A DNA stretch of 64,000 nucleotides from Huiozyma naganishii CBS 8797 (taxonomy: Eukaryota > Ascomycota > Saccharomycetes > Saccharomycetales > Saccharomycetaceae). Location: NCBI RefSeq assembly GCF_000348985.1, contig NC_035923.1, positions 868,001-932,000 on the forward strand, given 5' to 3'. The notes beneath the pieces were generated by a model. The model was not told the origin of the DNA. It ran no database searches and saw only the letters and a program-made list of their open reading frames with translations. Shown here one piece after another: positions 20,610-30,805 of the stretch (the first letter of the stretch is position 1; every line of letters starts with the position of its first letter). The position numbers were made by a program, and so were the translations under genes.

Positions 20610-21716
20610 TTAGATGTACGGCGAAGAATGTTCACTGTTTGATGGATTATAGTATCTAAGAATGTCCTCAACAGTGATCTTTTCTTTGGATGACCCGTTA
20701 GCAAACAGGTATTGTTCCAGTTCAGGCGTACTGAACGATCTTCTTTCTATGGACCCTTTTTCTGGACTTTGTGTTTTGCTTGATATAGATTGCGGACGTT
20801 CGTGAATATCCTTTCCAACAGTGGCTAGAAGTTTATCGAACTTCTCCGAATCCGTATTTCTGATTTTCAGAGCCTCAATTTTCTCCTTTCCCTCGTCGTG
20901 CTTCCTGAAATCTTCTACAGGTTCGTCTTCCAGAAGTGTTGGGAAGCTGTACTGCTTCAGAAAGTCAGCAGAAAGTTCTGTCGAGTCATACGAGTCGTGT
21001 TTTTGAATGAAGTAAGGTTTATTCAGTGGAGACGCAGGTCTGTTTGTACTAAACGATGGTGTCCTCTCCATGCATGTTGTGGCTGATGTCGATATAGACA
21101 TGATGCGGTCGTGATTACTGTGCATGCTTGAATATACGGATGACGTCGAGGAAGTTGGATAATATGGCGACTCTGTGACAAAAGCTTTACTCAATGATAT
21201 GACTTCCTTGCTTTTACGAGACGAATTCCTGGAAATGGTGGATGCCTCTGTTTGCGACTGTTCCTGGGGAGCCTCTTGCATTTTTCTCGCGTCTTTAAAA
21301 GTTGGAATGTCATTAATTACCTCTGCTTTCCCCCCCGCATGGGATATATGATGGAAATTGAAGGGGGCGGATATCGACCTTTGCTTCTTCCCGGAGGATT
21401 CGCTGCTGTTTCCCTTGAAAAACTTCAAAAGCGATTTTTTGCTAGGCTTACCCCGGGACGAGCTGCCACTCGACATGTCGTAGTGGGTACTCTTGACGTT
21501 GCTGTTCCGCTGCAAGTTTGTCGCGGAAGCTAATGGAGGCAGAGCGATTTTTTTCTTGTTGTCCAGTGCCAGTTTTTTACTATTTACCATTGTGATGTTC
21601 AGCTCTTCGTCGCTGTCACTTCCCATGAATTGTTGGGTTTGTAAACCATACAGTTTCTCCGCCTCTTCATCTTCATCGATCCAGATGGACTTGATCTGTG
21701 GCAGTTGCTGATTCAT
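20610..21716 (-). CDS. GIC1: Gic1/Gic2 Cdc42 effector
   Basis: A Cdc42-GTP effector for bud-site polarisation and actin/septin organisation at the cell cortex. 368 residues (Gic1 314, Gic2 383). The N-terminal LPQIKSIWIDEDEEAEKLYG is the shared Gic start block. A basic stretch leads to the CRIB motif ISAPFNFHHISHAG (residues about 112-127) that binds Cdc42. The rest is Ser/Thr-rich with many possible phosphosites. The C-terminal KITVEDILRYYNPS matches the Gic tail (ISVDDVLKFYY in Gic1). VMA22 and RPP1 as neighbours match the GIC1 locus (YHR061C). Two ACGCGT boxes lie in its promoter. Confidence 0.93.
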   Translation of the reverse strand: MNQQLPQIKSIWIDEDEEAEKLYGLQTQQFMGSDSDEELNITMVNSKKLALDNKKKIALPPLASATNLQRNSNVKSTHYDMSSGSSSRGKPSKKSLLKFFKGNSSESSGKKQRSISAPFNFHHISHAGGKAEVINDIPTFKDARKMQEAPQEQSQTEASTISRNSSRKSKEVISLSKAFVTESPYYPTSSTSSVYSSMHSNHDRIMSISTSATTCMERTPSFSTNRPASPLNKPYFIQKHDSYDSTELSADFLKQYSFPTLLEDEPVEDFRKHDEGKEKIEALKIRNTDSEKFDKLLATVGKDIHERPQSISSKTQSPEKGSIERRSFSTPELEQYLFANGSSKEKITVEDILRYYNPSNSEHSSPYI

Positions 21717-21895
21717 GTTTGACCGGATTTGCTTTTTGCTGGGCGTCCCGTTAGAAAATTATTTCAAGAGGAGGAGGAGGTCGATTTTAGTTGCGATCTA
21801 AATCTGAAGCACCTGTTTTGCAAATTATGCTCACAAGAAGAGTTAGAGTACGGTTTACTTCTTATATAGGTCCGATGCGGAAGGGAATACTAATT

Positions 21896-21901
21896 ACGCG
21901 T
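21896..21901. promoter_or_regulatory. MCB (ACGCGT) box upstream of GIC1
   Basis: ACGCGT within TTACGCGTAA, 180 bp upstream of the GIC1 ATG; a perfect MluI cell-cycle box of the kind bound by MBF. Confidence 0.5.
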
Positions 21902-22098
21902 AATCGAGAGATCAGCGCAATTGGAATACATTTATATCAGCAGATCATTCGTGTTTCAGTATAACCCTCGAGCTGAATTTTTTTTTTGTGAGGTTTTCTG
22001 TCTCTCGAGACACCAATTTCCTAAAAGGGTAACGTTCGAGCAGTCTTTTCGCGTCCAGTTAATTGTGGTCCATTTCCTCTTTTGGTAAAACCTAAGCA

Positions 22099-22104
22099 AC
22101 GCGT
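22099..22104. promoter_or_regulatory. Second MCB (ACGCGT) box upstream of GIC1
   Basis: ACGCGT within AACGCGTT, about 380 bp upstream of the GIC1 ATG. A third copy lies at 22223-22228, just past the RPP1 stop. Confidence 0.4.
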
Positions 22105-22230
22105 TACATTACTTCTCCCGAACGGGTATACAAAGCCGGGGCTCGATGCCACGTATATTCGTTACGTAGAATCAGATATATAGGTTACAATTTGACTCTC
22201 TTTTGCTCTGGTTGGGCTGGGCACGCGTCA

Positions 22231-23079
22231 TCAGTTGGGAGCGGAGTGCAATCGCTTGGTTATTTTTAATCTTTTTAGTTGGCGTCGAATCCCCTCCAGA
22301 TCGCCAACAATGTCGGTCTCGTCTCCTCCGCCTACCACCACGGTGTGCTTGTAGCTGTTATTCCTCAGTCTACCATTCAAAAGCACTAGCGAAGCGAGCT
22401 CACCCATCGCCTTTGAGCATTTGTCGTTCCCCAAACCCAATAGTCTTAACAGACTGCCAACACCTAATATGTTCCTGCATTCCAAAGGGGACTGGGCACC
22501 GCTGCTGACGACGACACCACGAGACCTTGAACTCCGGACCACGCTCCGAACGTTTGAGACAAATTGCCGTCTGGAGTTGATATCGCGTAGCGCAGACGCG
22601 TATACGATTTCCACTTTGACACCTCTATTTATGCAGCTACAAATACTCTTGTGCTTCAAAATGGTGGGTAATCTTTGACCGTAATTGAAAGTCAGCAGGT
22701 CAATATCTAGGTTTGTAGTTGCCAGTGTCAACCCACGCTCGCTGATGGGTAGAGCGGCGACAATGTCAAATGCTTGGGATATTTTGGACAGGGACTGACC
22801 CTTCGAAGGATCATCGATAATCAACGTTATCCTCGAATAGATTTTTACCCCGGTACTCTTCATAATATCACCAAACCGCTCGGCTATATTCATGGGATTC
22901 AGTTCTTTGACATTGTTTGGGAATTTATCACTGTGGTTAGCTGTGAAGTTCAATACCAGATGCGTATAGCCCAATCCGTGCAAAGTTAGCAGCGTCGTTT
23001 TCAGTTTGGTGATATCTGACTCGGAAGCTGCTTTGTTGTACCCTTCCTGGGGCCAAGCAACGTTCAAATCGACCAGCAT
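22231..23079 (-). CDS. RPP1: Rpp1 subunit of RNase P and RNase MRP
   Basis: A protein subunit shared by nuclear RNase P (pre-tRNA 5' maturation) and RNase MRP (rRNA processing); related to human Rpp30. 282 residues, against 293 in S. cerevisiae. It begins MLVDLNVAWPQEG and has the TIM-barrel-like Rpp30 fold: IYSRITLIIDDPS, FDIVAALPISERGLTLA, DLLTFNYGQRLP, then GVKVEIVYASALRD and GVVVSSGAQSP. The C-terminus is basic (RRQLKRLKITKRL). It sits between GIC1 and the SUM1-position gene on the same strand. A CACGTG (23218-23223) lies upstream. Confidence 0.95.
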   Translation of the reverse strand: MLVDLNVAWPQEGYNKAASESDITKLKTTLLTLHGLGYTHLVLNFTANHSDKFPNNVKELNPMNIAERFGDIMKSTGVKIYSRITLIIDDPSKGQSLSKISQAFDIVAALPISERGLTLATTNLDIDLLTFNYGQRLPTILKHKSICSCINRGVKVEIVYASALRDINSRRQFVSNVRSVVRSSRSRGVVVSSGAQSPLECRNILGVGSLLRLLGLGNDKCSKAMGELASLVLLNGRLRNNSYKHTVVVGGGDETDIVGDLEGIRRQLKRLKITKRLHSAPN

Positions 23080-23234
23080 TGCAGTTGCGTGCGACCAATA
23101 TACCAGTTGTTCACACTTCTGTGCTTAGTTCAGGCTAAAATGCTTATACATTACGTATTTTTTGTTTCCTTCACATTGAATTTTTCTGATCAAAAAATTC
23201 TCATCAGGAAAATATATCACGTGCTCGAACAGGT

Positions 23235-25618
23235 TCAGTAGAACGGACCAGGTATACTGCGGGCCACTTCCGAGTATTTGGGACTCTCATATGCAGTGGG
23301 TAGTTGCAACAAATTCTCTAATCTCACAAGAACATTGCTGGTCTTCACACCATTTTTATCGAGCTGGGGCAACTCAATATCAGATGGATACATCCAGCTG
23401 GCGACCCTGGAGGACACAGCAGCTGAGGTCAAAAACGGTTTTATCTCAGCAAGCTGCTTATACAGGGCGGAGGTTTTTTCTTTGAATATATTCTATAGTT
23501 CTCCAGTTCCATTAACGCCTGTAGAAGTGTGAATTTTGGTACACCTCTTAGGGATCGGGTGATGTCTCTCCAAAATACAACCAAAAGCACGGCGGACTTT
23601 TCCTTCTTCCACTGAGCCGTACAAGCACTATTTATCTTTAATCCGGACTGTACCATGCAGTATTTCTGTATGATATCACAAAAGAAGAATGGTAAGCTCT
23701 TGTAAAATGGTTTGGTCATTAAGATGTTGTTGAAACACGTTACAATCTTCCGTCCCTCAGTGACAACTTCGGGAGGTAAGTCTACTTCCAAATTCTGAGT
23801 CAGATCTGATCCAAAGAGAGCACGATAATACCTTAGTCTAAAATATGTCTTGGCAGTAACGGCTCGTATAGGTTCGTCTTTTGTCCACATGATGTCTTGC
23901 ACGTATACCATTTCACCAATCTCGTTAATTTTTGCTAAGATCTCGTCCTGAGTCATTTCTAAGTCAGTTTTTGCCTGCGATGCAGAAATTTGCTTTGATG
24001 GAGTTTGTTTTATCTCTGTGAACGTCCTGTTTTGATTCCTTTGTTGCAAAGTCTTCAATTTATTGGAGCAGGTTTCAAAATTTTTCAGTAGCATGTTTAC
24101 TTCTGTCGAAGTGAATGATGAGTCTGTCCTCCCGTACAAATTTATTACTTCCGCAAGTGTTTGCAATATGAGGATAATGGAATTTTGATCATTCTTTGTT
24201 ATGTAGTTTTTAAATTGTTCTTGCAACAATGATTTCAGTTTGGGATATTCCGCGTTGACAAAACCTTCGGTTCTGAGATAGTCCCAAAACTCTTGGGCAA
24301 CTTCCTCGTACATACGAGCTTCATTGTCATGATTTTCATTCGGTTTTGGTGCTTTTGTATCTAGGATTTGTGTGTTCGGTATTTCATTAGGGTCGGCAAC
24401 TTTCTCTCGTGCAGTATTAGTTGTCTTCAACGAGAGTATACTTTCCCTCTCTTTCGATGAAACAGATGTGACCACTGATTCTTTGAAGTTAGTAGAAGAG
24501 TTTAGCATTCGTTCCTGGTTTTTGCTAGGAGCCGAACCCACTTCGCTACTTGGCAACAGGATTGAATTTGATACGTTGACTGAGTTTTGTAAAGGGGTCG
24601 GTGATGGAAATTCTGTGTAAAATAATTGACGTTTACTATTGCGATTATTGGATAAATCAGTGTGTGAATTCTCATTTTCGTTCACAGATCCAGTCGAACT
24701 AGATGTAGCGTTGACCTTTTCGGATGGCTGGATGCGATCATTATCAGATGCATCATCAGAGCCACTGCTAATTATGTCGATATCCTCTGTTTGAGGAAAT
24801 TCAGTTGTCAGTGGTTTAGGGGTAGTAGAAGCTTCAACAGTATTTTCTCCATCATTGGGAGTCCCGTTTATAGGTTGCTTATGGTTTTCACTTGTCTCTG
24901 CTTGGTTTTTCTCTGTTATTTTGCTATGCCGACGCAACGCACTTTCTGATATGCTTTCTGTTCCAGATCCTAATTCTTGAACAGTTATTTTCCGTACAAA
25001 CGGATTCTTTCTTTGAATTGGTGGCTTGTGACGGATACCCAAGTTTTTAGGATTCATTGACTCTACGATGTTACTTCTCTTTTTTCTTCGTTTTATTCTA
25101 CCTATCTGGCTTAGGGGCATGTCTTGCATATCATCGGTTAGTTCATCCTCAGTTAGAGTCGGTGGAATGTAATCCAGGGTTTCGATCTCATCGTCGCCTG
25201 ATATTCGTTTGTGATCATTTTGCGATTTCGTAATTGTAGTTGGGTAAGAGGCTGACACCGGACTTTCACTACCCATGTTCTTATCCTTCTTTAATTGTGT
25301 TAAATCGATTTTCACTTGATGTTTCTTTACAGAATCCAGATCAGCCTGTAACGTTGATTCATTTTTCACCAAGGTTTCCACCATTTCATATAATGCACTA
25401 ATCGATTTGAATACGACCGCATCTTTCTTGAACAGAACCGTTTCCACCTTTATTACCCTCTGAATAAGCTCCTCTATTCTTCTATTTAAGAGCGCTATTT
25501 GTGTAAGAGTCGGTTGCTTGGTACTATTTAAAATCGGAACTTGATGAGTTGAGACTGGAACACGCCCGTTCGACCCATTCCCCTGTGCCGAAGTGGGGTT
25601 GAAAGGTTGATTATTCAT
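23235..25618 (-). CDS. SUM1: SUM1-position protein with a frame break near its C-terminus
   Basis: From ATG 25618 (MNNQPFNPTSAQ) the frame runs to a stop at 23441. Coding sequence clearly goes on in another frame (ALYKQLAEIKPFLTSAAVSS... to a stop at 23235). One extra A in the A6 run (plus-strand T6, 23474-23479) would join them into about 794 residues. Features: an N-terminal predicted coiled coil (LLNRRIEELIQRVIKVE), a basic patch IGRIKRRKKRS (near 190), a long Ser/Thr/Asn-rich middle and a folded-looking C-terminal third. Position and strand, between GIC and TFB1, match S. cerevisiae GIC2-SUM1-TFB1. Sum1 is the mid-sporulation repressor working with Rfm1/Hst1. I see no AT-hook, so the name rests mainly on synteny. 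Confidence 0.55.
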
Positions 25619-25877
25619 AATTCTAATAATTCTAAAGGTCTCCTTGCAATAATAATTGTAGCGAATTACTCGTAAGTGCGGCAACACCACTGTGAATAGA
25701 GATATAGTATGAGAATCACAGAATTACAACACATTTCCAACTCTTCCATTTGTCTACTTTTTTTCCTTTATTTTTTTCTGTTCAGCATTAAGAAACCATA
25801 ATGCACAGTAATGGTACCTCTTCGGTGCATAGTCTAACATACAATAGAAGTCTATATACCTACACATATGCTGTCTA

Positions 25878-27002
25878 TCATTTATTTGAGGCTCTTGTGC
25901 GGTTCAAGCTTAATCTCAATTGAGCCAGTTCTGAAATTATTTTGTTGGTTTTGGTTGCTTGCGGGCCCAACTGTAATTTCTCAGCCAACGAGACGATGTA
26001 GCCATTAATATAGGCAATCTCTGTGTCTCTTAAATATCTCGTATCCTGTCTCATAGAGCTGCTGTTTTTCGCATTCACTATGCATCCGATTCTATTGATT
26101 TCTTCGATCATATGTTCGACGTTTAAAACGTTATTGACATCCAGGATCGGGTAGTCTGCTTTACCGTTGTAGTTTTTTTCGTAATCAAACAAAGGTTTGA
26201 AGGCAACGCGCAGTACAGACAGGGACTCTTCAACAATGGAACAAAACACATCACGGCAACTATCCTTTATTTCACCGTTATCGCAATCCAGAATGGCAGT
26301 GACTGGGTTGATACAGGAATTGATTAAAAACTTAAAGAGTTGGCCAAGCAGAAGCGATTGGTATGTCTGCTGCTCGCAACCAAGTTCCCGGACAAAACCT
26401 GGTTGCATAAGTATCTTGACCAAAGAGTTGTCGAGAGCATCTCTTTCCACATCGCTTTCTCTTTGGGCAAAATCATTTTGATTCCAAGGCAATCGGGCAA
26501 TTTTCAAGTTAGCAAATCCGGCATGGTTAAACACATAACCAGTGTCTTGAAATACGCCGTGGCCGATCACACCTTGGAATAGATTTGGTTTCTCAGTGCT
26601 GTTAGCAAAAACATCGTCCCTTAACACTTCTAAGACACCTAACCCATTTTGAATCAAAATCAAGTTCGTGTTGGAATCAATAAAAGATAAGTACGGTTGC
26701 AATGCGGCTTTCGTCTGGTACGTTTTTGTTGTAACGATCAAGTTTTCTATCTTTGTCCCCGTAAAAGTTTCAGGACAGTAGCTCTTCGTTAGAGTTTTCG
26801 TCAACAAAGGCTGGTCTTCCAGATACAATCTTCTGATTCCAATGGTTGAATTCGATTCTTTCTGGAACTGGTCCATTCTATCTTTGTTTCGGAACAACGG
26901 AATGACTTCAGTGTTTGTGGTATGAAGCAAATTGACAGCTAGAAGGGTCCCCATGGAACCCATCCCAACAACATGGACGGCAGACTTTGTTGCTATAGTC
27001 AT
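25878..27002 (-). CDS. PAN5: Pan5-like 2-dehydropantoate 2-reductase, copy 1
   Basis: Ketopantoate reductase family, the NADPH step of pantothenate synthesis. 374 residues from ATG 27002 (MTIATKSAVHVVG); S. cerevisiae Pan5 is about 379. An upstream in-frame TTG extension is ignored. The Rossmann motif HVVGMGSMGTLL lies at residues 8-20. The family strand NLILIQNGLGVLE (near 115) and GVIGHGVFQD follow; the helical C-terminal domain has the FKFLINSCINPVTAI block with the conserved Asn/Ser. The ending DTRYLRDTEIAYINGYIV is typical. It is followed upstream by a second copy, 27504-28649, in the same orientation. Confidence 0.9.
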   Translation of the reverse strand: MTIATKSAVHVVGMGSMGTLLAVNLLHTTNTEVIPLFRNKDRMDQFQKESNSTIGIRRLYLEDQPLLTKTLTKSYCPETFTGTKIENLIVTTKTYQTKAALQPYLSFIDSNTNLILIQNGLGVLEVLRDDVFANSTEKPNLFQGVIGHGVFQDTGYVFNHAGFANLKIARLPWNQNDFAQRESDVERDALDNSLVKILMQPGFVRELGCEQQTYQSLLLGQLFKFLINSCINPVTAILDCDNGEIKDSCRDVFCSIVEESLSVLRVAFKPLFDYEKNYNGKADYPILDVNNVLNVEHMIEEINRIGCIVNAKNSSSMRQDTRYLRDTEIAYINGYIVSLAEKLQLGPQATKTNKIISELAQLRLSLNRTRASNK

Positions 27003-27503
27003 TTTTGGCGTTCTATGGCGACATTGTAGTTCGTCATGAGGAGAATGAGTCAAATGATTATAGAATCAAAATATAAATATGATTTCGTAGAAATATTTTT
27101 TTCCTTGGAATCACCGTTGTTCGGCCTCTATGACACCGATGTGCGTTGTTTATTATGTCCTGTTCGGAAAGAGTCAAGGTGTAAGAGTTAGGGTTCGTTG
27201 TAACCGCATTTGGGTGTACATTGTAGTGTACTAGGACGTAAACTGGGTTTTTTTAAGCCAGGATCGTCATCTTCCAGGTCTGATATTCTAAGAGCTTCTT
27301 GAAGAGCGATGGGAGGCAGAAACCGTCCTTGTTATAATATGTCCATAACGTTGTTATAATATGTTGCGATTATTCCTCTAGACCAACACGTATGTTACGG
27401 AACAGTACTGTCATTGAGTCAGATACTTTAGGAATACAAAAAGGTTATCATCCTATGCGGATAAAAGATAAAAACGTTTCTTGTTACATGTAAGTTTTAC
27501 GTA
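27003..27503. other. Intergenic between the two PAN5-like genes
   Basis: 501 bp, promoter of copy 1 and 3' flank of copy 2. It contains two spaced copies of TTGTTATAATATGT around 27330-27365. No gene seen. Confidence 0.5.
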
Positions 27504-28649
27504 TTACACTGGAATTTGGTTCGCCCTTCTCTTGTTCAGACCTGCTCTCAGGTTTACCAATTCAACAACAAGTCTGTTAACATTCACTGCGTCACTGCCT
27601 AGGCCCAATTTTTCCGCCAACGAGACAACATAGCCGTTTATGTAGTCGATTTCAGTATCTCTGAAATGTTTCGTATCCTCCCGCATTGAGGTGCTGCTCT
27701 GTTCACCAAGCACGCAAGTCAGATAAAAAATCGTGTCAACGAGGGGTTCAAACTCGAACGTTTCATCAACTTTCAGAAATGGGAATGCTTCTTTGCCATT
27801 GTAGTTTTGCTCATATTGGAATAGTGGTGCATAGGCTAACTTGAGAATAGTTAAAGATTCCTTTACAATTAAAGAGAATACCGGTTTCGCATTGTCGATA
27901 ATCTCACCGTTCCTGCAATCGACAATTGCAGAAATGGAATTGATGCATGAGTTCACCAAAAATTTGTATAACTGCCCAATCAGCATCTCTTGATAAGTCA
28001 TATGTTTCACGACAAACTCTTTGCTGAAAGCCGGTTGGGTCAGTAGACGTATCAACTCATTATTCAACGCATCTTCGACAACTATCTTAGATGGTTGCAC
28101 TAATCCTTCGGCACCATTCCATGAAATTCGAGCTATCTTCATATCAGCTAAACACGTATAGTTGAACATGAAGTCAGATTCTTGGAATGCCCCATGGGCA
28201 ATGACACCTTGAAAAAGATTCGGTCTACTCAACACGCCATCTGAGAAGAGACCCTCACTCAACGATTCTAATACACCTAAACCATTTTGTATCAAAATAA
28301 GATTAGTTTCCGAATCGATGTAAGGCAAAAATGGTCTCAACGCATCTGTAGTTTGATACGTTTTGGTAGTAACAACCAAGTTTTTGATATGTTCCCCACT
28401 GTAGTTCGAAGGGCAGTAACTCCTCTGGATTTGTTTAGTCTCCACTGGGGAATCACTTAAATAGACTCGCTTGGTGGAAAGTTTGGAACCATGGCCAATC
28501 TGGAAACTCTTCAGTTTTTGTTCATTTCTGAACAATGGAACAACTTCTGCATCAGTGAATTCAAGTAGATCCATTGCCAGGATAGAACCCATTGAACCAA
28601 GTCCAACAATGTGCACCACGGGTTTTTCAGGAGAAGGTGTAATCGTCAT
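27504..28649 (-). CDS. PAN5: Pan5-like 2-dehydropantoate 2-reductase, copy 2
   Basis: A tandem paralogue of the gene at 25878-27002, 381 residues from ATG 28649. The same landmarks are present: HIVGLGSMGSILAM (residues about 12-25), NLILIQNGLGVLESL, GVIAHGAFQES, YKFLVNSCINSISAIVDC and DTKHFRDTEIDYINGYVVSLAEKLGLG. By eye the two proteins agree over their full length, with many substitutions, so the duplication is not recent. S. cerevisiae has one gene at this locus. Both copies keep the nucleotide-binding glycines and the family helix, so both look functional. Which one is the direct PAN5 orthologue cannot be told here. Confidence 0.9.
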   Translation of the reverse strand: MTITPSPEKPVVHIVGLGSMGSILAMDLLEFTDAEVVPLFRNEQKLKSFQIGHGSKLSTKRVYLSDSPVETKQIQRSYCPSNYSGEHIKNLVVTTKTYQTTDALRPFLPYIDSETNLILIQNGLGVLESLSEGLFSDGVLSRPNLFQGVIAHGAFQESDFMFNYTCLADMKIARISWNGAEGLVQPSKIVVEDALNNELIRLLTQPAFSKEFVVKHMTYQEMLIGQLYKFLVNSCINSISAIVDCRNGEIIDNAKPVFSLIVKESLTILKLAYAPLFQYEQNYNGKEAFPFLKVDETFEFEPLVDTIFYLTCVLGEQSSTSMREDTKHFRDTEIDYINGYVVSLAEKLGLGSDAVNVNRLVVELVNLRAGLNKRRANQIPV

Positions 28650-28864
28650 TGTATTCTATTGAGTTCCTTAGTTTGACTGAGTGTGGACTTCCGATTGATC
28701 TATCAGTCAACAGAACTTGAAATTAAGATAAGAAAGAATCTCAGAAATTTCAATTTTTTAGTTTGATACTCAAAGAAAACAAAACTGTAGCAGTGTTCTC
28801 TAAATATTCGTTCTATTATGTTATGTATTGTGCCCGAATACGCGCCTAGCTATATATGGTACAT

Positions 28865-30484
28865 TTATAATTGACCCTTGACAACTGCACCGGTCTTTAG
28901 ATCTCTGGCAGAAACCCTAAATTGACCTTCTCTGTTGATGTTGAACACAATTTCCAAGCCTTTTTCGACAGCCTTGACACCCAATTCCATTAGTTTGGCA
29001 GTTGTCTTGTAGTGTTTCTCTCTAACAACTTCTGGCTCGTCATCGGACCATTCTTCACTGTCCTCATCATCTTCGCCTTCCTCCTTTGCAGGAGGTTCGA
29101 TGGTCTTTTCTTCAATGTAGGATTCACCTTCATATACTCCAATCAGCAAGTCACCGGTGGCCTGTTTAATGGTCAATTTCTTTTGGATTGGGTAGGAAGT
29201 TTGTGGCAAGAACACTGGGACAAATTCACCATCGGCGTTCAGTAGGCCGATAGCCTTCTGTAAGTGCATAGTGTTGATAACAACGGGCTGTAGAGCTTCC
29301 TTCAATTCGTCTTCATCGTAGTCAGCAACCAATCTTGCTTGAAGAGCGGCACCAGATGCATTCAGTTCATTTGGATTGTTGGAGGCATTCTTGTTTTGAG
29401 GGCCGAAGATCTCGACAGACTCTGGCAAGAAGGCTTCCAAGATGGAAGTCAATTTAGGGGTGAATGAAACACCACCGGCCAATAGGACGGCATCGATGTC
29501 CAACTTATCCAAGCCAGCCTTTTCAATGGCGGATTCAATGAAGTTAGAGAACTGCGCAAACACTTTGTTGGCAGTTAGCTCGTATCTCATTCTGTTGATG
29601 GAGGCATGGTAATCGTAACCGTCAGCCAACGAGTCAATTGAAATTGTCGCGGTGGTTGCGTTAGAAAGGGTTTTCTTGGTAAGAATAGCATTAGCTCTCA
29701 ATTTCGCAAGGGATCTGGCATTCTTTCTTGGATTGGTTTGGGTTTTCTTTTGGAACTCTTTGGCAAAATACTCAATCAGTTCAGTGTCCAAACGATCACC
29801 ACCCAGTTTGTAGTCATGGGTTGTTGCTAGAATAGTGAACACACCGCTGCGGATGGCAATGACAGCAGCGTCAGATCTGACACCACCGAAATCTGCAACG
29901 ACAACATTGGCGTCCTTGTTGATGCTAAATTGCTCGAGATGAGCCAACAAGGCAGAAGATGGTTCGTTGATAAATTGAACAATATTCAAGCCGACTTCGC
30001 TGGCGGCTGCCTTCAAGGCACTCTTTTGTTCGACTGTGAAATCGGTTGGAACAGTCAAAACAGTGTCCTTGATAGTTTGACCAACGTAATCCTCGGCAGC
30101 CAGCTTTAATCTGTTCAAATGTCTGGAAACAACCTCATCCACGGTGAGTTTTTCTTCGACACCTTCGCCTCTAGAAATGACGAAACCTACCTTCCCGTCA
30201 ATTTCCACCGCTGGGGCACCACCTTCACATCTGGAAACGTCACACTTGCTAAAGGGAACTCCGATAAAATCACGAAAGTTGATAATTGTGTTCTTTGAGT
30301 TCCTCACCAGTTGTTGCAAAGCTTGCCCACCATGGTATTCGTCCTCACCTACGTACGAAAGGACCGATGGAATTGCACGCTCACCATCTGGGTTGGCAAT
30401 AACATCAACATCATTCTTCAGGTTGATGTAGGCAATGGATGAAGAGGTGTTACCAAACGCGATACCGATCACTGGAGTAGACAT
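28865..30484 (-). CDS. SSZ1: Ssz1 Hsp70-like subunit of the ribosome-associated complex
   Basis: An atypical Hsp70 that pairs with the J-protein Zuo1 at the ribosomal tunnel exit and aids co-translational folding with Ssb. 539 residues from ATG 30484 (MSTPVIGIAFGNTSSS); S. cerevisiae has 538. An in-frame extension to 30634 would need a GTG start and is not used. The nucleotide-binding domain shows GIAFGNTSSSIAY, VLTVPTDFT, VVVADFGGVRSDAAV and AVLLAGGVSFTPKL. The substrate-binding part is short, with an acidic insert EEGEDDEDSEEWSDDEPE near residue 470. The promoter carries PAC and RRPE motifs. Divergent with TFB1. Confidence 0.97.
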   Translation of the reverse strand: MSTPVIGIAFGNTSSSIAYINLKNDVDVIANPDGERAIPSVLSYVGEDEYHGGQALQQLVRNSKNTIINFRDFIGVPFSKCDVSRCEGGAPAVEIDGKVGFVISRGEGVEEKLTVDEVVSRHLNRLKLAAEDYVGQTIKDTVLTVPTDFTVEQKSALKAAASEVGLNIVQFINEPSSALLAHLEQFSINKDANVVVADFGGVRSDAAVIAIRSGVFTILATTHDYKLGGDRLDTELIEYFAKEFQKKTQTNPRKNARSLAKLRANAILTKKTLSNATTATISIDSLADGYDYHASINRMRYELTANKVFAQFSNFIESAIEKAGLDKLDIDAVLLAGGVSFTPKLTSILEAFLPESVEIFGPQNKNASNNPNELNASGAALQARLVADYDEDELKEALQPVVINTMHLQKAIGLLNADGEFVPVFLPQTSYPIQKKLTIKQATGDLLIGVYEGESYIEEKTIEPPAKEEGEDDEDSEEWSDDEPEVVREKHYKTTAKLMELGVKAVEKGLEIVFNINREGQFRVSARDLKTGAVVKGQL

Positions 30485-30805
30485 CGTAGGGTTGTATAGG
30501 TGTGCAGTTCTGTCTTCTGTCACCAGATCCGCTCTCCAAGCAGTCGATGAGCTGGAACCGTTTTCTGTCTCAGTTATTTTTTTGCTGAAAATTTTCCATT
30601 TCGTCAACTGTGATTTCGGATTGACATTTATCACTTTTGAAGGTATTTTGATCAGACTACTGACAGCCCGTCATCTGGAAAAGGTTGGGACTGTTGTAGA
30701 ACTGGTGTTAATACCTGTTGTCGATCCGTCGTTTTACGTCCTCTCGATAGGAAAAAAAATTAGTGGTATATCTATTAGAGAGCGGTTGCCCACAGGATTA
30801 AAAAG
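30485..30805. promoter_or_regulatory. Divergent SSZ1-TFB1 promoter with PAC and RRPE
   Basis: 321 bp. CGATGAGCT (30545-30553) matches the PAC element and TGAAAATTTT (30586-30595) matches the RRPE, 60-110 bp from the SSZ1 ATG. This pair marks ribosome-biogenesis-type regulation in yeasts, fitting SSZ1. Confidence 0.6.

Larger units (their letters stand above)
21717..22230. other. GIC1 upstream region
   Basis: 514 bp between the GIC1 start and the RPP1 end. It holds ACGCGT boxes at 21896, 22099 and 22223. No RNA gene seen. Confidence 0.55.
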
